Position numbers and translations under genes: made by a program | Part shown: positions 37,621-46,859 of the stretch, piece after piece | How positions within the stretch are numbered: the first letter of the stretch is position 1 | Layout: the number at the start of each line of letters is the position of its first letter | The notes under the pieces: generated by a model | Seen by the model: only the letters and a program-made list of their open reading frames with translations | Database searches by the model: none | What the model was told of the DNA's origin: nothing | Source: Actinomycetes bacterium | GTDB taxonomy: Bacteria > Actinomycetota > Actinomycetes > Nanopelagicales > Nanopelagicaceae | Assembly (NCBI GenBank): GCA_023252155.1 | Contig: JAHEXJ010000002.1 | Coordinates: 1-64,000 of the forward strand | Length of the DNA: 64,000 nt | Direction: 5' to 3'

Positions 37621-40617
37621 ATGACGCTACTTATAGAGCCGGATTACGGCACCCCCGCGGGCAAGAGCCAAGATATTGTCGAGATCGAGATCGATGGTGT
37701 GAGCGTTTCAATACCATCCGATACATCAATCATGCGTGCCTCAGCACTTGCCGGCATTTCTATTCCGAAACTCTGCGCGACCGACAGTTTGAATGCCTTT
37801 GGTTCTTGCCGACTTTGCGTAGTCGAAATCGATGGCCGCAATGGAACACCTTCTTCTTGCACGACCCCTGTTTCAGACGGCATGAAGATTTCTACAAAGA
37901 GCGAACGTCTTGATCGCATTCGACAAGGTGTCATGGAACTGTACATGTCTGATCATCCTGAAAAATGCGCCGCGGGTGACGAATGCGAAATGCATGGCAT
38001 GGCAAAAACTGTCGGGCTGAAGGAAGTTCGCTATGAAGGTCAATCCCACCTAGATCTTCCAAAAGACGAAACCAATCCCTACTTCACCTTCGATTCGACC
38101 GAATGCATTGTCTGTAATCGCTGCGTGCGAGCATGTGATGAAGTTCAGGGGACCTTTGCCTTAACGATCGAGAATCGTGGCTTTGAATCCCGCGTATCGT
38201 CATCGGGAACATCGTTTATCGAAAGCGAATGCGTCTCTTGCGGTGCCTGCGTGCAAGCCTGTCCCACGGGCGCTTTGACCGAAAAGACGCTTTACACAAT
38301 TGGAACGCCAACTCGATCTGTCATTACGACATGCGCTTATTGCGGAGTCGGTTGCTCTTTCAAAGCAGAGATGCGCGGGGACGAACTTGTAAGAATGGTG
38401 CCATACAAGCAAGGTGGTGCAAACGAGGGCCACTCGTGTGTGAAGGGTCGATTCGCCTGGGGTTACGCAACGCACGCGGATCGAATTACAACTCCGATGA
38501 TTCGCGAGAAGGTCACTGATCCTTGGAAAGCGGTTAGTTGGGAACACGCGATCGAATATTCCTCCACCAAACTAAAGGCGATTCAGAGCCAGTACGGCAT
38601 CGATAGCATTGGTGGTATTACTTCTTCACGCTGTACCAATGAAGAAGTATTTGTTGTACAGAAGATGATTCGAGCGGCCTTCGGGAATAACAACGTGGAC
38701 ACCTGCGCCCGTGTTTGTCATTCGCCTACGGGATATGGACTAAGTCAAACCTTTGGAACCTCCGCCGGGACGCAGGACTTCGAATCGGTCGAACATTCCG
38801 ACGTTGTCTTGCTCATCGGCGCAAACCCAACGGCGGCCCATCCAGTTTTTGCTTCGCGGCTAAAGCAGGCTCTGCGCAAGGGGACCAAGCTCATAGTCGT
38901 CGACCCTCGCCAAATTGAATTGGTGCGTACGCCTCATATCGAGGCAACCTACCATCTCCAACTTCTGCCGGGCACTAACGTAGCCATTATCAATGCGATG
39001 GCCCACGTCATTGCAGAAGAGGGCCTGATAGACCGCGAATTCGTAAACGCCCGTTGCGACTTAGATTCCTTCGCCCGTTGGGAAGAATTCATCTCGCTTC
39101 CAGAAAATAGCCCCGAAGCCCTCGAGGCTTTGACTCGTGTTCCTGCTGAAGATGTTCGCAAAGCTGCTCGTTTATACGCCACTGTTCCGAACGCGGCCAT
39201 TTACTACGGCCTAGGCGTGACAGAACATAGTCAGGGCTCAACCATGGTGATGGGCATTGCAAACCTTGCGATGGCGACTGGAAATATCGGCCGCAAAGGC
39301 GTTGGCGTAAATCCGTTGCGTGGGCAGAACAACGTTCAGGGCTCGTGCGACATGGGTTCATTCCCCCATGAACTACCGGGATACCGACACATTTCGAATC
39401 CTAAGACTCGTGAAATTTTTGAAATTCAGTGGAAGACGGTGCTTAACGCAAAGCCCGGCATGCGCATTCCGAATATGTTCGACTCCGCCATTTCCAATGA
39501 GTTCAAAGGCATTTACATCCAAGGTGAAGATATCGCGCAATCTGATCCGAATATCTCCCATGTCCATGCCGCGCTCCGCTCGATGGAATTGGTGATTGTT
39601 CAGGACCTATTCCTTAATGAAACTTCCAAGTTTGCGCATGTCTTCTTGCCAGGCACATCCTTTCTTGAAAAGGACGGAACCTTCACCAATGCCGAGCGCA
39701 GGATAAACCGAGTCCGACCGGTCATGGCATCCAAGACAGGCAAATCAGAGTGGGAAGTCACCTGTGATCTGGCCACGGCTATGGGTTATGAAATGGGTTA
39801 CGAGAATTCATCTCAAATCATGGATGAGATTGCCGCGACAACTCCGACCTTTAGCGGAGTCTCCTTTGCGAAGTTGGACGAACTCGGGAGCATTCAATGG
39901 CCGTGTAACGCCGAGCATCCTGAGGGCACACCGGTCATGCACGTCGACCACTTCGTCCGCGGTGAAGGCCGCTTTATGGTCACGCCTTATGTTCCAACCG
40001 ATGAGAAGGCAACCCGAAAATTCCCGCTACTGCTTACTACTGGGCGCATCTTGAGCCAGTACAACGTGGGCGCGCAGACACGTAGGACAGCAAACGTCGT
40101 TTGGCACTCAGAAGACATATTGGATATTCATGAATCCGATGCCGAACTCCGTGGCATCGAAGATGGCTCCTGGGTTAAATTGTCGAGCCGTGTAGGCGAA
40201 ACAATTATGAAGGCGCGCATTACTGATCAGGTTCCGGCGGGCGTGGTTTATACGACCTTCCATTTCCCTGAAAGCGGCGCCAATGTCATTACTACCGACT
40301 TCTCAGACTGGGCCACGAATTGCCCCGAATACAAGGTCACGGCCGTCGACATAGCTCCGAGCATCAAAGGACCACAGGGTATTAGGGAACACGTTTCATT
40401 GGGCGATGTCGAACTCGAATCGATCATTCGCATGGCAAATCAAATCGCGGCAAATGTTCCTACAAATACTGCGCCCGAACATGCAGTTGCCCACCACATC
40501 GAGCAGTTCTGGACTCCTTACATGCAAGAACGACTTATGAAGGAAGTCGATCGGGCCGCACTTTCGCCCATCGTAATCAAAGCTTTGGAACTAGATCTCA
40601 ATCACGTACCAAGCTAA
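37621..40617 (+). CDS. fdsA: NAD-dependent formate dehydrogenase alpha subunit, Mo-bis-MGD, Cys type
   Basis: 998 residues. In order: N-terminal [2Fe-2S] ferredoxin domain (CATDSLNAFGSCRLCVVE), NuoG-type His/Cys cluster (DHPEKCAAGDEC), two ferredoxin clusters (CIVCNRCVRAC, CVSCGACVQACP), the Mo4Fe4S motif CAYCGVGCSF, catalytic region VCHSPTGYGL with Cys at residue 366, then molybdopterin domains and the C-terminal dinucleotide-binding barrel. There is no in-frame TGA, so the metal ligand is cysteine, not selenocysteine. Oxidises formate to CO2. Starts 3 bp after fdsB; its end overlaps the convergent DUF1638 gene by 20 bp. An fdsD gene is not seen. Confidence 0.94.
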   Translation: MTLLIEPDYGTPAGKSQDIVEIEIDGVSVSIPSDTSIMRASALAGISIPKLCATDSLNAFGSCRLCVVEIDGRNGTPSSCTTPVSDGMKISTKSERLDRIRQGVMELYMSDHPEKCAAGDECEMHGMAKTVGLKEVRYEGQSHLDLPKDETNPYFTFDSTECIVCNRCVRACDEVQGTFALTIENRGFESRVSSSGTSFIESECVSCGACVQACPTGALTEKTLYTIGTPTRSVITTCAYCGVGCSFKAEMRGDELVRMVPYKQGGANEGHSCVKGRFAWGYATHADRITTPMIREKVTDPWKAVSWEHAIEYSSTKLKAIQSQYGIDSIGGITSSRCTNEEVFVVQKMIRAAFGNNNVDTCARVCHSPTGYGLSQTFGTSAGTQDFESVEHSDVVLLIGANPTAAHPVFASRLKQALRKGTKLIVVDPRQIELVRTPHIEATYHLQLLPGTNVAIINAMAHVIAEEGLIDREFVNARCDLDSFARWEEFISLPENSPEALEALTRVPAEDVRKAARLYATVPNAAIYYGLGVTEHSQGSTMVMGIANLAMATGNIGRKGVGVNPLRGQNNVQGSCDMGSFPHELPGYRHISNPKTREIFEIQWKTVLNAKPGMRIPNMFDSAISNEFKGIYIQGEDIAQSDPNISHVHAALRSMELVIVQDLFLNETSKFAHVFLPGTSFLEKDGTFTNAERRINRVRPVMASKTGKSEWEVTCDLATAMGYEMGYENSSQIMDEIAATTPTFSGVSFAKLDELGSIQWPCNAEHPEGTPVMHVDHFVRGEGRFMVTPYVPTDEKATRKFPLLLTTGRILSQYNVGAQTRRTANVVWHSEDILDIHESDAELRGIEDGSWVKLSSRVGETIMKARITDQVPAGVVYTTFHFPESGANVITTDFSDWATNCPEYKVTAVDIAPSIKGPQGIREHVSLGDVELESIIRMANQIAANVPTNTAPEHAVAHHIEQFWTPYMQERLMKEVDRAALSPIVIKALELDLNHVPS

Positions 40618-41182
40618 GTATTTCCCTCGTTAGGCCGTCTTCACCGACGACTCTTATTTCCAGCGGTAGGCCAATCAAGGATGCCGCCGTGTGGGCCTCT
40701 TTTTCTAATTCAGGGGTCGGGTTCTGCGCCAGCCAAATGACTTGTTCATAATTTTTGAAGTAGTCATCTCTTAATTCAGGACGTTTATCCAACCCAAGTT
40801 CGACAATGACACTTCGGTGAAAGGATTTCACGAGAAAGTCGGTGAGGAAGTATGTGCCTGGAGTTGCCTCCATAATCGTATTGATCTCATTCTGACCGGC
40901 AAAAATGTCGTAGCAGTGATTGCCGCCCAATCGAGGGACGTGATGGGCCTCGATTACGGCATCGAGGGCGCCGTAAGTCCCACAATCTGCATATGCAACG
41001 ACGCATTTTTCATGGTCAGGCTTAATTTTGGACAGAAGTGCATCCACTTCCCCCGCGATTTTCTGGGGGGAATTATGGAGCAACGGCGGGAGGGGATAGA
41101 TAGTGAGATCCAATTCGTAACGCTCTTGAATGGAGGCGATGTGTGTTGCTATCGCACCACAGGCAACGACCCCGATACTCAT
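40598..41182 (-). CDS. DUF1638-family protein of corrinoid methyltransferase operons
   Basis: 194 residues, MSIGVVACGAIATHI start, with cysteines and glycines in YADCGTYGALD and HCYDIFAG that resemble the DUF1638 family, which is found beside MttB/corrinoid systems in methanogens and proteobacteria. Its biochemical role is not established. Last gene of the iclR-corrinoid-metV-metF-mtgA-RACo operon; its start overlaps the RACo stop (ATGA). Confidence 0.7.
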   Translation of the reverse strand: MSIGVVACGAIATHIASIQERYELDLTIYPLPPLLHNSPQKIAGEVDALLSKIKPDHEKCVVAYADCGTYGALDAVIEAHHVPRLGGNHCYDIFAGQNEINTIMEATPGTYFLTDFLVKSFHRSVIVELGLDKRPELRDDYFKNYEQVIWLAQNPTPELEKEAHTAASLIGLPLEIRVVGEDGLTREILSLVRD

Positions 41183-43053
41183 TGGGGAAAGGCTAGACGA
41201 TCCACGAATTTATCGTTGAAATCCGAACGGTCGGAAAGTTCGACGTAGTCGATTTCATCGAGAAGGGCGGTGGCACCGTGTCGCTCTTGAGCCGAAAGCA
41301 AAGTCATTTTTGCACCTTCGCCCGCGACGTTTCCGGCCGAGACAATGCGCAAGACTGAAAGTTTCGGAACCAGGCCGATCTTTATCGCTGAGGCAGGGGA
41401 TAGGTATGATCCAAAAGAGCCAGCAAGAAGAACCTGCTGAATTTCGCTTTCTTCCACTCCGAACTCCTCAAGAAGCAAGGCCCACCCGGTAGCAATAGCG
41501 GCTTTGGCGAACTGCAATTCTCGGACGTCTCGTTGAGTGAGGAATACGCAATCGTTAAGATCGCCGACTTCTCCGCCCCATGTCAGAACAAATACACGCT
41601 CGCCCTCGCGAGTGAGAAGTCGAGACGCCAAAATGGGGGCGACCTCAGAGGCAATTTCATCGGAAACGAATCTGCCTGAATGATCAAGAAGTCCGACTTG
41701 AACCAGACACGCACATGCGTCCACAAGTCCTGATCCGCAAATACCGATCGGGTTGGCATCCTCAATTGTTCCGATGACGAAATCCCCGTCGACAATTTTG
41801 ACCGTCTCTATCGCACCGGAAGCGGCACGAACGCCGCACTTAATGGAGGCTGCCTCAAATGCAGGCCCGGCGGGAGCCGCCGTTGCCAGAATCTTTTCAC
41901 CGTTGCCGAGGATAATTTCGCAGTTTGTGCCAACATCAATAAATAGTCGAAGTCGCTTATCTCGATCCATTCCTGAAGCGAGCGCTCCAGCAATGATGTC
42001 GCCACCAACATAGGCGCCAAGTGAGGGGAGGATTACAGCCTTCGCTCGAGGATGCACGACGATCCCGAGTTCTGAGGCATCGACATCGGTGTAATCAGCG
42101 CTTGCCATGATGAACGGAGCGACTCCGAGAGGTTCGGGATCGATTCCGAGCAGTAGCTGCGTCATCGTCGCATTTCCTGCCAGAGCAACCTCGTAAACGT
42201 GCGCAGGATCAATACCTGCCTCATCGCAGACTTCGTTGGTGAGCTCTGACAAAGTGGCCTGAGCAAGGGAACGCAGACGAGCCAGGGCGGTCGGGTCGAG
42301 CATGGTTGCGCTTATTCGTGTGATGACGTCGGCGCCAAATGGTTGTTGTTTATTAAGCATCGACTTTACTGCAAGTGGGGTACCTGTATTCAAATCAAGC
42401 AAGGTGGCGACCACCGTCGTGGTTCCTAAATCATAAGCAATTCCATATCGGATGGTTGTCGTGTCACCAGGTTCAACGTCAATGAGAGCCTGATCGATAA
42501 ATACGGCTGTCACTTTGAAATGGGATGCTCGTAACACTGTTGGCAAAGTCCGAATGGATGCCAATGAAACTGTGGCTTCAATATCGTCGATTGCATCGAG
42601 AAGTCGCTTAATATCGGTGCGCTGATCTTGCAAAGTAGGTTCGGACAGTTCGACATATCTCTTCTGTACGGCTGGGCGCAAAATGACTTGGCGGCCAACT
42701 CCGACTGTTGCCGCTTTTGGCCTAGTTGTTAGTGGGGGAACGTCAAGGGATATATCGGTGGTGGTGCGTACAAGACATGCCAGTCGCCAACCTTGTGCGA
42801 TCTCACTGGCTGTGAAGGCGCGATTATCCAGCGGAGTAGTCGCAACGTCCCCTTTAGTAATTTTGATCTTGCATTTTTTGCAGGTGCCGTATCCGCCACA
42901 GGTTGAATCGATGGCGATTCCGTTCCAGGAGGCAGCGTCAAATGCGCTGACTCCCGTAGGAACCGTGATCGTGCGCTCGTTTGCAACGGTTCCGTCTTTT
43001 TCGAGCGAGCGAATAGCAAGTTTGACTCTGCCAGTGCCATCGTGTTCTGGCAT
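41179..43053 (-). CDS. RACo/RamA-like reductive activator of corrinoid protein (2Fe-2S, ASKHA)
   Basis: 624 residues. The N-terminal [2Fe-2S] ferredoxin domain has the Cys set DSTCGGYGTCKKCKI plus LACLVRT (about residues 50-95). The large C-terminal ASKHA ATPase region carries YDLGTTTVVATLLDL, FIDVGTNCEI and GICGSGLVDACA, as in DUF4445/RACo proteins, which use ATP to reduce inactive Co(II) corrinoid to Co(I). ATG at 43053; the 31-bp gap after the methyltransferase is the longest within this operon. Confidence 0.87.
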   Translation of the reverse strand: MPEHDGTGRVKLAIRSLEKDGTVANERTITVPTGVSAFDAASWNGIAIDSTCGGYGTCKKCKIKITKGDVATTPLDNRAFTASEIAQGWRLACLVRTTTDISLDVPPLTTRPKAATVGVGRQVILRPAVQKRYVELSEPTLQDQRTDIKRLLDAIDDIEATVSLASIRTLPTVLRASHFKVTAVFIDQALIDVEPGDTTTIRYGIAYDLGTTTVVATLLDLNTGTPLAVKSMLNKQQPFGADVITRISATMLDPTALARLRSLAQATLSELTNEVCDEAGIDPAHVYEVALAGNATMTQLLLGIDPEPLGVAPFIMASADYTDVDASELGIVVHPRAKAVILPSLGAYVGGDIIAGALASGMDRDKRLRLFIDVGTNCEIILGNGEKILATAAPAGPAFEAASIKCGVRAASGAIETVKIVDGDFVIGTIEDANPIGICGSGLVDACACLVQVGLLDHSGRFVSDEIASEVAPILASRLLTREGERVFVLTWGGEVGDLNDCVFLTQRDVRELQFAKAAIATGWALLLEEFGVEESEIQQVLLAGSFGSYLSPASAIKIGLVPKLSVLRIVSAGNVAGEGAKMTLLSAQERHGATALLDEIDYVELSDRSDFNDKFVDRLAFPQ

Positions 43054-43084
43054 TGATGACAGGTCAAATTCTTTTTTTGCGATG

Positions 43085-43960
43085 TTATGCCCCTGTAGTT
43101 AGTGCTGCTTTGGATGCCTCTAGTGCGCGGAATCGGGTGATCCAATTTGAACCCCATGGATCTAGACCAAGGAGCAAATCTGCCGCCCGAACGGCCTCAA
43201 CAATAAGGGGTGTGCGCGCATCCATGACTGCACTTGTAAGGCCATGGGACATCGCGGCGGGAAGAAATGCTGCATTGATCGCGTGACGGTATGGAAGACC
43301 GAAGGAGACGTTGGACGCGCCGAGAGTCATATTCAGGCCCCATTTTTCACGGATTGAGTGGATCGTTTCCAGAGTGACCTTGAGAGAGTCGGGGTCGGCC
43401 CCAACAGGCATCGCCAAAGGATCGATAACAAGATCCTCAAGTGGGATGCCGTATTTCTCAACTGTTCGCACAATCTTTTCAGTGATCGTCATGCGCTCTG
43501 CGACGGTCATTGGAATGCCTGTTGCGTCGTTCGGCAGGGCAATGATGACGGCCCCGTGCCTCTTAATGAGCGGCAGAATCTGATCCATTCGATCTTCCTC
43601 GCCGGTCATGCTGTTCACTAAAGCTTTGCCTTGATATGTCTCAAGGCCCACCTGAAGAGCTTCGATGATTGATGAGTCGATGCAGATTGGAAGATCGGTC
43701 AGCGATTGAATCATTGTGATGGCTCGACCAAGGAGTGCAGGTTCATCGGTCAGGGGAACGCCCATATTCACGTCAAGTACATCGGCGCCGCCACTGACTT
43801 GTTGCTCCACATCAATAGCTAGACGCGAAAGATCGTTGGCTCGCAACTGCAATTGGAATTGCTTTCGCCCTGTCGGGTTGATTCGCTCGCCGATGATGCA
43901 AAATGGCTGGTCGTGCCCGATTGTCACGGTCTTGGTCGCTGATCTAAGTACTGTGTGCAT
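43085..43960 (-). CDS. Methyltetrahydrofolate:corrinoid methyltransferase (MtgA/AcsE-like)
   Basis: 291 residues, pterin-binding TIM barrel: IIGERINPTGRK at the N-terminus, SGGADVLDVNMGVP, PICIDSSIIEALQ, NSMTGEEDRMDQI, DPLAMPVG and LGASNVSFGLP. These match MtgA of betaine degraders, AcsE and the pterin domain of MetH. Expected to move the methyl from methylcobamide to THF. No B12 domain is fused; the corrinoid carrier is encoded separately in the same operon. Confidence 0.87.
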   Translation of the reverse strand: MHTVLRSATKTVTIGHDQPFCIIGERINPTGRKQFQLQLRANDLSRLAIDVEQQVSGGADVLDVNMGVPLTDEPALLGRAITMIQSLTDLPICIDSSIIEALQVGLETYQGKALVNSMTGEEDRMDQILPLIKRHGAVIIALPNDATGIPMTVAERMTITEKIVRTVEKYGIPLEDLVIDPLAMPVGADPDSLKVTLETIHSIREKWGLNMTLGASNVSFGLPYRHAINAAFLPAAMSHGLTSAVMDARTPLIVEAVRAADLLLGLDPWGSNWITRFRALEASKAALTTGA

Positions 43961-43969
43961 TCCGGGCTC

Positions 43970-44896
43970 CTAGAGTGAGTTTGTTTGGACTTGCAAAGTG
44001 GATATGCGAGCAGTTCGCCCGAGGTCTTTCATCAGCCTGACCAATGTGTCGTCGTGCCTGAAATCTGCGATGTGCAGTCCACGGACCCCTGGCTGAGATA
44101 GGGCATGAACTGATTGGTCCAGCGCCAGTTGGTAGGCAGATTCCAACTGATCGCTTCCATGCTCGACTCGCTCAATGATGTGGGAGGGCACGTCTATTCC
44201 TGGAACTTTGTCGTTCATGAAATGAAGTTGCTTCGCGCCTTTGAGTAGAACAATCGTGGGGATGAGATGAAGGGCAGGGGCAATCTTGGCGACTCCTTGG
44301 CAGAATCCCTCCAGCCGATCGGCGTGATAGCAGATCTGAAGTTGCAGGTAACGAGCACCGGCTCGGTGTTTCTTCAATGCTCTCTGAATTCGATATTCAA
44401 CGGGGGGAGCCGCGGCATTTTCAACAGCACCTATATAGAAATTTGTCGGAGGCTTAATTGCGCGGCCAGACAAATAAACCCCGCTATTGAGCGAATTGGC
44501 AACACTTATCGCCTGAGAGGAGTCCATGTCAAAAACGCGCCTTGTTTCGGGTTCATCGCCTGCAGTCACATCATCACCAGTCATAAGTGAGATATTTTCA
44601 ATTCCATGCAGTGCGGCACCCACCATGTCCGCCTGAATCGCAAGTCGGTTCTTATCTCGGCATGCAATCTGCATTATCGGTTCGAGCCCGTGCGATTTCA
44701 CGGCGATGGCAACTGCCATATTGGAAGCATGTGCATGCGCCGCCGGATTATCCGTTGCATTGACTGCGTCGAACCAGGGAGCCATCCGCTCGACATGACT
44801 GATCACACGGGCCATACCCGCTCCGTCAATCGTGGGGAATTCAGCCGTGTAGACGTTCTCGCCAGAATCTTCAAGAATTGTTCGCAAGCGCGACAT
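43970..44896 (-). CDS. metF: Methylenetetrahydrofolate reductase
   Basis: 308 residues, FAD-binding barrel of the MTHFR family: TAEFPTIDGAG, MQIACRDKNRLAIQADM, ISLMTGDD and LQICYH. ATG at 44896 overlaps the stop of the MetV-like gene (ATGA); a longer frame to 44932 lies within metV. In this operon it would oxidise methyl-THF to methylene-THF, the reverse of its biosynthetic direction. An ordinary biosynthetic copy may exist elsewhere. Confidence 0.85.
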   Translation of the reverse strand: MSRLRTILEDSGENVYTAEFPTIDGAGMARVISHVERMAPWFDAVNATDNPAAHAHASNMAVAIAVKSHGLEPIMQIACRDKNRLAIQADMVGAALHGIENISLMTGDDVTAGDEPETRRVFDMDSSQAISVANSLNSGVYLSGRAIKPPTNFYIGAVENAAAPPVEYRIQRALKKHRAGARYLQLQICYHADRLEGFCQGVAKIAPALHLIPTIVLLKGAKQLHFMNDKVPGIDVPSHIIERVEHGSDQLESAYQLALDQSVHALSQPGVRGLHIADFRHDDTLVRLMKDLGRTARISTLQVQTNSL

Positions 44897-45285
44897 CAAT
44901 GTACCTCGCTGGGCGCAGTGCCCTTTTCCCAACCTTTGGGAACTTGCTTATCTTTTTTGCTAAGCAAGTTGATCCAAGACGAAGTTCCCCTTAATTGCAT
45001 ATCGACAGGTGGGCGAAGCTCATTGAAATGATCTCGCCATGCCTGGGGCAGCGGCATCCTCTCTTTTCGCTCGAAAGCTTTTGCCCAGACGCATTGCATG
45101 TCCGGATTTACTTCGCAGTTTCCGTTTTCTCTGACTCCTCCGCAGGGGCCATTTCGCAATGTTTTCGGGCAAGTCATCGGGCATGTCATGCCAGTTGAAT
45201 GCAAGACGCATTGGCCACACATTCGGCAATCCCAAATTGGCTTCTTGATCGCGTGCTCGATTAAGGGGAGGAGTTTTGGAGTCAT
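44896..45285 (-). CDS. metV: MetV-like zinc protein (MTHFR C-terminal domain)
   Basis: 129 residues with a dense cysteine cluster: WDCRMCGQCVLHSTGMTCP, TCPKTLRNGPCGGV, GNCEV and QCVW. This is the MTHFR_C domain, which in acetogens is the zinc subunit MetV partnering MetF. Here it is a free-standing gene directly upstream of, and overlapping, metF. Stop of the corrinoid protein gene is 6 bp upstream. Confidence 0.83.
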   Translation of the reverse strand: MTPKLLPLIEHAIKKPIWDCRMCGQCVLHSTGMTCPMTCPKTLRNGPCGGVRENGNCEVNPDMQCVWAKAFERKERMPLPQAWRDHFNELRPPVDMQLRGTSSWINLLSKKDKQVPKGWEKGTAPSEVH

Positions 45286-45291
45286 TTTATG

Positions 45292-45957
45292 TTATACCGA
45301 TACTAGGTTTCGACGCTTCTTGATTAGATCTTTTGCAAGACGAACTGCTGTGGATGCATCGGCGGCATAACCGTCTGCACCAACAGCATCTGCGTATTCC
45401 TGAGTTACGGGTGCTCCGCCAACCATGATGATGACCTCGTCACGCAGCCCTGCTTTAGTAATTTCATGAATGTTCACTTTGAACATCGGCATAGTCGTTG
45501 TGAGGAAGGCAGACATGCCAACGATGTCCGGCTTATGTTCGCGAATAGCAGCGATGAATTTCTCAGGAGCCGCTTGAACGCCGATGTCGATGACCGTGAA
45601 ACCTGCGCCTTCGAGCATGATGTTGACGAGGTTCTTGCCGATGTCGTGAACATCGCCCTTTACTGTTCCCATTACATATGTACCGATTGATTCAGCGCCC
45701 GTTTCAGCAAGCAATGGTCGAAGGATGTTGAGGGCGCCAGACATGGCCTTACCAGCGATCAGCATTTCTGGGACAAAGTAATCACCGCGTTCGAACCTCG
45801 CTCCCACCTCTTCAAGTGATGGTATGAGGGCATCGAAGAGGATTGTGTCTGGTCCCATCCCCGATTCAATGGCCGTGTTGGTGAGCTCGAGAACTCGGGG
45901 AGCATTTCCCAAAAGGGTCTCGTCATAGAGTGCCTTGATTAATTCGTCGTGGTTCAT
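45292..45957 (-). CDS. Corrinoid (B12-binding) methyl carrier protein, MtgC/MtbC-like
   Basis: 221 residues. N-terminal helical cap (about 1-90; LIAGKAMSGALNILRPLL) and B12-binding Rossmann domain (about 95-215) with the cobalt-ligand motif GDVHDIGKNLV (DxHxxG), VIDIGVQ and GGAPVT. Carries the methyl between the MttB-family enzyme and the pterin methyltransferase. ATG overlaps the iclR stop by 4 bp. Confidence 0.92.
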   Translation of the reverse strand: MNHDELIKALYDETLLGNAPRVLELTNTAIESGMGPDTILFDALIPSLEEVGARFERGDYFVPEMLIAGKAMSGALNILRPLLAETGAESIGTYVMGTVKGDVHDIGKNLVNIMLEGAGFTVIDIGVQAAPEKFIAAIREHKPDIVGMSAFLTTTMPMFKVNIHEITKAGLRDEVIIMVGGAPVTQEYADAVGADGYAADASTAVRLAKDLIKKRRNLVSV

Positions 45958-46727
45958 GCTGCTCCCACTTTCCTTTTATCGGTTTTATCATTTTGTTGGT
46001 TAAGGATCTCGGAGATGATCAGTTCTCCGAGCGTTGCAATCTGCCTATCTGAGATTCTCGGCGTTGGGCCGGAAACGGATATTGCGGCGATGACATTTCC
46101 ATCGGCATCACGGACAGGCGCCGCGACGGCTACTAGTCCCTCTTCCAGTTCGTCTTTAATCGATGCGTAACCTTGTCGGCGGACGAGCTCCAATTCGGCA
46201 AGCAATGCTGGACGGGTTGTAATGCTTTTAGGCGCACGTTTTTCAAGCCGCCCGATTGGAATTTTTACGACGTTATAAGCGAGTAGAACTTTTCCTAATG
46301 CAGAGCAGTGATAGGGCACCTTTGTGCCAACCCAATTCGTCGCACCGAGCAAATATCGACCATCAACTTGGTCAATGAGTTCGACATAACCATTTCCGGG
46401 AATTGCGAGGTTGGCTGTCTCACCGGTTTTCTCGGCAAGGATGTCCAGAACAGGTCGTATTTTCGTAGACAAATCGAGTTCGTGATTTCGCTGTCTGGCG
46501 AAACGAGTGAGAACATTTCCTGGCAAATAAGCCCCGGCACGATCTCTTTGGATTAGACCTTGCTTCTCAAGTGCTCCAAGCAATCGAGACGTAGTGCTTT
46601 TTGGAAGTTCATGCGAAAGTGCTAATTGGCTTAGCAGGGGTGGGTTTATTGCCTCGATGACGTGAATTAGTAGCGCGCTGGCTCTGTCAATCGCCTGCGT
46701 GCCGGTGATCTCGGGTTTGGCCACCAT
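45954..46727 (-). CDS. IclR-family transcriptional regulator
   Basis: 257 residues. N-terminal winged helix (about 12-75: ALLIHVIEAINPP, SHELPKSTTSRLLGALEKQGLI) and C-terminal effector-binding domain (about 90-245: KTGETANLAI, GKVLLAY, GYASIKDELEEGLVAVAAPVRD, ISVSGPTPRI). It heads the corrinoid operon and is divergent from the MttB-family gene across 132 bp that hold a double palindrome. Probably controls both directions in response to betaine or a related compound. Confidence 0.92.
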   Translation of the reverse strand: MVAKPEITGTQAIDRASALLIHVIEAINPPLLSQLALSHELPKSTTSRLLGALEKQGLIQRDRAGAYLPGNVLTRFARQRNHELDLSTKIRPVLDILAEKTGETANLAIPGNGYVELIDQVDGRYLLGATNWVGTKVPYHCSALGKVLLAYNVVKIPIGRLEKRAPKSITTRPALLAELELVRRQGYASIKDELEEGLVAVAAPVRDADGNVIAAISVSGPTPRISDRQIATLGELIISEILNQQNDKTDKRKVGAA

Positions 46728-46763
46728 CTCCTCCAGTCACCACGAGAATAGTTCCGCTAGATA

Positions 46764-46790
46764 GTTCCACAATATGGAACACCTGTTCCA
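46764..46790. promoter_or_regulatory. Overlapping palindromes, likely IclR operator
   Basis: Three alternating half-sites form two overlapping inverted repeats: GTTCCA-CAATA-TGGAAC (46764-46780) and TGGAACA-CC-TGTTCCA (46775-46790). A fourth partial half-site, GTTCC, is at 46751. The block lies 36 bp from the iclR start and 69 bp from the methyltransferase GTG, suited to control of both divergent units. No clear -35/-10 was identified. Confidence 0.7.
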
Positions 46791-46859
46791 CATTCATAGC
46801 GTATTGTCGTTCCCGTTCTAGGTCAACCCACCGCGCGAAGTATTTACATGGAGGCGTAA

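Noticed and set aside
37621-40617. Selenocysteine formate dehydrogenase
   Set aside because: The catalytic position is a TGT cysteine codon at residue 366 and there is no in-frame TGA.
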